The notes under the pieces: model-generated | What the model saw: only the letters and a program-made list of their open reading frames with translations | The model's database searches: none | What the model was told of the DNA's origin: nothing | Program-made: the position numbers and the translations under genes | Assembly: GCA_022545625.1 (NCBI GenBank) | Contig: JACZQS010000060.1 | Coordinates: 1-9,482, forward strand | Source: Pseudomonadota bacterium | GTDB lineage: Bacteria > Pseudomonadota > Gammaproteobacteria > GCA-001735895 | Reading direction: 5' to 3' | Length of the DNA stretch: 9,482 bases | In this document: positions 6,756-9,482 of the stretch, piece after piece | Numbering within the stretch: the first letter of the stretch is position 1 | Layout: each line of letters opens with the position of its first letter

Positions 6756-7649
6756 ATGCAAATTTCACAGATCACCGCTTTCCTCGCAGTCGCCGAATTA
6801 CAGTCGTTCTCTCTCGCCGCTGAGCGCCTGCATATTACCCAACCCGCCGTGAGCAAAAGAATCCGCCAGCTCGAAGAGACTATGCAAACCACCTTATTCG
6901 ACCGTATCGGTAAAAAAAGTATTCTTACCCCCAATGGACTGGCGCTAATACCACACGCCGAGCAGATCCTGCTTGAGATCAAAACCTACAAAGCGAGGCT
7001 CGAACGCGAACACGATAAACCATCTGGAATCCTCACCTTGGCTACCAGCCATCACGTGGGCCTGCACCGACTGCCACAGGTACTACGCGATTTCAAAATT
7101 GAATATCCGCAAGTCGATCTTGATTTGCACTTCATGGACTCTGAGGATGCCTGCATCGCAGTCAGTAAAAACGAACTCGAACTGGCTATCGTTACACTAC
7201 CCGAGATCCCGGATGAGAGGCTAAATCTGGAGCCGATCTGGATCGACCTGTTACAAGTTGTACTTGCACCCGATCATCCATTGTCGCATCTATCTGAAAT
7301 AAGCAGCGATCAACTTCTCGATTATCCCGCCATACTACCTTCCACAGGCACCTTTACGCGGAAGATCATCAACCAGTATTTTGCCACCGCCAAAGGTTCT
7401 ATGAAAATCATTCTCGAAACCAACTACCTTGAAACTATCAAGGTCATGGTATCGGCTAATCTCGGTTGGAGCATGTTGCCAATCAGCATGCTGGATAGCA
7501 CGCTCACTGGAATATCGCTTAACGGTCTGGAGATCAAGCGATCGCTGGGAATAGTCACGCGCCGAAATCGCACCCTGTCGTTGAATTCAGAAGCAATGAT
7601 TGCGATGTTACGGCAGGCGAAGGCGGTAGATAGAGTCAATAAAATATGA
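6756..7649 (+). CDS. LysR-type transcriptional regulator, divergent from leuC
   Basis: The protein has 297 residues, normal for the LysR family. Residues 1-60 form the winged helix-turn-helix (VAELQSFSLAAERLHITQPAVSKRIRQLEE), with the usual TQPAVS recognition segment. Residues from about 90 to 295 form the periplasmic-binding-protein-like effector domain, beginning GILTLATSHHVG. The start is the first ATG and gives a standard LysR N-terminus. The only Shine-Dalgarno-like bases (GGA, 6751-6753) are very close to it. Position next to leuC suggests control of the leu operon, possibly in response to a leucine-pathway intermediate. That is inference, because LysR regulators often but not always control the divergent gene. 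A LysR-type gene sits in the same place in Pseudomonas aeruginosa, as I recall. Confidence 0.93.
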   Translation: MQISQITAFLAVAELQSFSLAAERLHITQPAVSKRIRQLEETMQTTLFDRIGKKSILTPNGLALIPHAEQILLEIKTYKARLEREHDKPSGILTLATSHHVGLHRLPQVLRDFKIEYPQVDLDLHFMDSEDACIAVSKNELELAIVTLPEIPDERLNLEPIWIDLLQVVLAPDHPLSHLSEISSDQLLDYPAILPSTGTFTRKIINQYFATAKGSMKIILETNYLETIKVMVSANLGWSMLPISMLDSTLTGISLNGLEIKRSLGIVTRRNRTLSLNSEAMIAMLRQAKAVDRVNKI

Positions 7650-7685
7650 ACATAGTCACAGAAACCCATCTACTACTGAATCGTC

Positions 7686-7691
7686 TATAAT
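7686..7691 (+). promoter_or_regulatory. Candidate -10 box upstream of the DUF2914 gene
   Basis: A perfect TATAAT lies 43 bases before the ATG at 7735, in the 85-bp gap after the LysR-type gene. No convincing -35 box is found at 16-18 bp spacing, so the call is tentative. A (CA)6 run at about 7712-7723 lies between this box and the Shine-Dalgarno sequence GGAG (7726-7729). Confidence 0.3.
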
Positions 7692-7734
7692 AAATTGATA
7701 TAGTTCGCCGTCACACACACACATTGGAGTTAAA

Positions 7735-8118
7735 ATGCGCCATTTCATCAAATTTGCATTACTAATAGTAACGTTAAGTCTCGGTAACAGCGCCATTGCT
7801 GGCAGTGTTGCCCGTGCACTGTTTACGGTTGGTGTCGATAATCGTGAACCGGTTATCATGATTACCAGCATCAGCGCTGACTCATACGATTCGATTTCAT
7901 TTTTTACCGAACTGACAGATTTAAATGGTCATACGGTGACCCACCAGTGGATGTTTAACGATAAGGTCATGTTCGAAAAATCTTTCGAGGTCGGTGGTGC
8001 CCGCTGGCGTGTATGGACCAGCAAAACGCTGATTCCCAGCTGGACCGGCACCTGGACAGTCAATGTTCTGGACGATGACCGTACCACACTGGAAAGCAAG
8101 TCTTTCGAATATAATTAA
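7735..8118 (+). CDS. Exported DUF2914-family protein
   Basis: This is a 127-residue protein of unknown function. Residues 1-22 form a signal peptide (MRHFIKFALLIVTL..., cut after AIA), so the mature protein is about 105 residues and probably periplasmic. It lacks a lipobox cysteine. The mature part matches the DUF2914 pattern from memory: ARALFTVGVDNREPV near the start, then FFTEL, TVTHQWMF (65-74), GGARWRVWTSKTL (87-99) and WTGTWTVNVLD (103-113). It looks like a small beta-rich domain. GGAG sits five bases before the ATG. It is followed directly by a strong terminator and lies 85 bp after the LysR-type gene, so it is probably a single-gene unit or the end of the LysR transcript. The family role is not known to me. 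Confidence 0.85.
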   Translation: MRHFIKFALLIVTLSLGNSAIAGSVARALFTVGVDNREPVIMITSISADSYDSISFFTELTDLNGHTVTHQWMFNDKVMFEKSFEVGGARWRVWTSKTLIPSWTGTWTVNVLDDDRTTLESKSFEYN

Positions 8119-8142
8119 ACCAGGCTGTTTTGATACCACCCG

Positions 8143-8171
8143 AACCCCGTACACCAGTGCGGGGTTTTTTT
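8143..8171 (+). terminator. Rho-independent terminator after the DUF2914 gene
   Basis: AACCCCG (8143-8149) pairs with CGGGGTT (8160-8166) around a 10-base loop and runs into seven T residues (8165-8171). The hairpin begins about 25 bases after the stop codon of the DUF2914 gene. This is a textbook intrinsic terminator and isolates that gene from the racemase-family gene downstream. Confidence 0.9.
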
Positions 8172-8254
8172 ATGCCCCTAATCGATTATTATATTAATTC
8201 AATGTAAGCCGAATTGAGATTCAAAACTGTAGCCTCGCAGGCGAAATTTAAAAA

Positions 8255-9121
8255 ATGAGATCAAGCAAGCTCATACACATGGTTTCCTGCCACGCCGAAG
8301 GCGAGGTCGGCAACGTAATCGTCGGCGGGGTATCTCCACCGGCTGGCGAGACACTCTGGGACCAGTCGCGCTGGATCGAATCCGACCAGACGCTGCGCCA
8401 GTTTGTGCTAAATGAACCTCGCGGTGGTGTATTCAAGCATATCAATTTACTCGTGCCGGCAAAGAATCCCGAGGCGAAATATGGGTTTATTATCATGGAA
8501 CCCGAATCTACGCCGCCGATGTCTGGCTCTAACTCGATTTGCGTGGCGACAGTTCTGCTCGATACCGGCCTGATCGAAATGCACGAACCGGTAACCGAAT
8601 TCAATCTGGAAGCACCCGGTGGCCTGGTCAGGGTCAAAGCCTACTGTCAGCAGGGCAAGGCAGAAAGCATTGAAGTCAAAAATCTGCCCTCGTTTGCCGA
8701 CCAGCTGGATGCGACACTCGAAGTACCCGGCATCGGCACTCTTAGCGTCGATACCGCCTATGGTGGGGACAGTTTCGTCATCGTCGACGCGTCGGCCCTG
8801 GGTTTCGAGATAAAACCGCAGGAAGCGCGTGACCTGGCTGAAATCGGGACTAAAATTACCATCGCGGCAAATCATCAGCTCGGTTTCAGACATCCGACCA
8901 ATCCAGACTGGAATCGCATTTCATTTTGCCAGATTGCACGACCGCTGGAATACGAGAACGGCGTCCCTGTCAGCCGTAATAGTGTCGTCATCGAGCCGGG
9001 GAAGCTCGATCGTTCACCCTGCGGTACTGGCTGTTCGGCGAGGATGGCAGTCCTGCATGCGCGCGGAATCCTGAAAACCGGTGATCGTATGATCGGCCGA
9101 TCGATCATCGGGCTTCATTGA
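8255..9121 (+). CDS. Proline racemase superfamily protein (trans-3-hydroxy-L-proline dehydratase-like), C-terminally truncated
   Basis: These enzymes racemise, epimerise or dehydrate proline and hydroxyproline by two-base chemistry at a pair of active-site residues. The 288-residue frame shows SCHAEGEVGNVIVGG (11-25), LNEPRGGVFKHINLLVP (52-68), MSGSNSICVATVLLDTG (89-105), AYGGDSFVIVDA (168-179) and DRSPCGTGCSARMAVLHARG (252-271). The catalytic pair is therefore Ser90/Cys256. Classical proline racemase has Cys/Cys at these positions. This sub-type is usually annotated as trans-3-hydroxy-L-proline dehydratase or hydroxyproline epimerase, and the substrate cannot be settled here. Homology runs to GRSIIG (281-286), then two unrelated residues and a stop follow. 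Members are usually about 330-345 residues, so some 40-50 residues including the GRAWITG-like segment are missing and the product is probably inactive. The ATG at 8255 gives the expected family N-terminus; the Shine-Dalgarno sequence is weak. Confidence 0.88.
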   Translation: MRSSKLIHMVSCHAEGEVGNVIVGGVSPPAGETLWDQSRWIESDQTLRQFVLNEPRGGVFKHINLLVPAKNPEAKYGFIIMEPESTPPMSGSNSICVATVLLDTGLIEMHEPVTEFNLEAPGGLVRVKAYCQQGKAESIEVKNLPSFADQLDATLEVPGIGTLSVDTAYGGDSFVIVDASALGFEIKPQEARDLAEIGTKITIAANHQLGFRHPTNPDWNRISFCQIARPLEYENGVPVSRNSVVIEPGKLDRSPCGTGCSARMAVLHARGILKTGDRMIGRSIIGLH

Positions 9122-9482
9122 CGCGAGCCGCTTCGCCAAGCCCTGGCCGACAAGAAGTATTCGGTTCTGGTTGTATTTGCCGCCTCGGCACATTCCACAC
9201 GTCTCGACCCGATAAGAATATATCGGCTGCCTCAAGCTACCTCCCAGTTCTTTCCAGCCAGTTTGGTATTTTACTCTGACACTACCGTCTCCGGTACACG
9301 ATCGGCATCTGGTATTAGCTCGAAGAGCCCTCGCAGAGTCTTGGACCTGACTTCCAGAGGTCAACTTCGCTACCGTGATTCTGGGAAAGCTTGTGTGTGG
9401 GACCTTGATAGTGCCAAACTGCTTCTTAACCTGCTGGAAACCTATCGGCTTGCTACTCCCCTCAACCAACAACTGACGAGCG
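9014..9482 (-). CDS. Partial zinc-ribbon-like protein of unknown function, entering from the window end
   Basis: The frame is open from the window edge to a TGA at 9016-9014; the nearest possible start inside the window is a TTG at 9472. I do not recognise the family. The striking feature is two cysteine knuckles, CRSCTGDG and CGMCRGGK (four cysteines encoded at about 9307-9188), separated by some 32 residues that include VRVKYQTGWKELGG. This CxxCxGxG pattern resembles the zinc-binding repeats of DnaJ and of some phage antitermination proteins, so zinc binding and nucleic-acid or protein contact are possible. The last 32 or so residues, after LAKRLASMK, are antisense to the racemase-family gene and probably not original. 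The real gene may therefore have lost its 3' end at about 9112. A chance frame is possible, but the paired motifs argue against it. Confidence 0.45.
   Translation of the reverse strand, partial: ARQLLVEGSSKPIGFQQVKKQFGTIKVPHTSFPRITVAKLTSGSQVQDSARALRANTRCRSCTGDGSVRVKYQTGWKELGGSLRQPIYSYRVETCGMCRGGKYNQNRILLVGQGLAKRLASMKPDDRSADHTITGFQDSARMQDCHPRRTASTAG
9089..9108. repeat. Interrupted palindrome just before the homology break
   Basis: ATGATCG (9089-9095) and CGATCAT (9102-9108) are inverted copies around six bases. An overlapping 12-bp perfect palindrome, GATCGGCCGATC, spans 9091-9102. It lies within the racemase-family coding sequence and ends only a few bases before homology stops at about 9112. 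Confidence 0.6.
9110..9143. repeat. Inverted repeat spanning the homology break
   Basis: GGGCTT (9110-9115) and AAGCCC (9138-9143) are inverted copies. A smaller inner pair, GCGA (9123-9126) and TCGC (9133-9136), lies between them. It starts exactly where racemase homology ends. It has no T-tract, so it is not an intrinsic terminator, and it is too short to be called a transposon end. Confidence 0.35.

Noticed and set aside
7712..7723. (CA)6 run upstream of the DUF2914 gene as a phase-variation tract
   Set aside because: It is short and lies between a possible -10 box and the Shine-Dalgarno sequence, so slippage would not change a frame, and six units are too few to argue for variation.
8248..8893. 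Minus-strand open frames opposite the racemase-family gene
   Set aside because: The plus strand carries clear family motifs throughout, so these frames are antisense shadows.
9113..9140. AGC CGC TTC (SRF) in another frame after the break, resembling how the family continues after IIG
   Set aside because: A simple 13-bp insertion would explain it, but the following residues (AKPWPTRSIRFW) do not resemble the family and the frame soon stops. Probably coincidence.

Overview
The window looks like chromosomal DNA of a free-living gammaproteobacterium with balanced base composition. The main evidence is the order leuC-leuD-leuB-asd-fimV on the minus strand, with a LysR-type regulator diverging from leuC. 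As I recall, the same order occurs in Pseudomonas aeruginosa and relatives. No leuA is present, so the first leucine step must be encoded elsewhere. I cannot name the genus.

Region by region. Positions 1-1977 (minus) hold the N-terminal 659 codons of a FimV-type inner-membrane/peptidoglycan-binding protein, cut by the window start. Positions 1978-2386 are a non-coding spacer with an AT-rich terminator-like hairpin, inverted repeats and possible fimV promoters. Positions 2387-6662 (minus) are a tight leuC-leuD-leuB-asd cluster (gaps of 29 bp and 3 bp, then a 4-bp ATGA overlap) for leucine biosynthesis and the branch to lysine/threonine/methionine. Positions 6663-6755 are a short divergent control region in which the two best -10 boxes overlap. 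Positions 6756-7649 (plus) encode the LysR-type regulator. Positions 7735-8118 (plus) encode a small exported DUF2914 protein, followed by a clear rho-independent terminator. Positions 8255-9121 (plus) encode a proline racemase superfamily protein of the trans-3-hydroxy-L-proline dehydratase-like type, with a Ser/Cys active-site pair.

The right end is the anomaly. The racemase-family gene matches its family up to the GRSIIG segment and then stops, without the usual C-terminal 40-50 residues. From about 9112 the sequence is unrelated. On the minus strand it carries an open frame, running off the window end, with two CxxCxG(x)G zinc-ribbon motifs. This is either a real insertion, deletion or rearrangement that broke the gene, or a chimeric assembly join near a contig end.

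Functionally, leuC/leuD (isopropylmalate isomerase subunits) and leuB (isopropylmalate dehydrogenase) act in sequence on leucine precursors, while asd supplies aspartate semialdehyde. The divergent LysR gene is the obvious candidate regulator. I saw no CRISPR array, tRNA, rRNA or recognisable transposase. Apart from the right-hand junction, this is an ordinary core-metabolism region.
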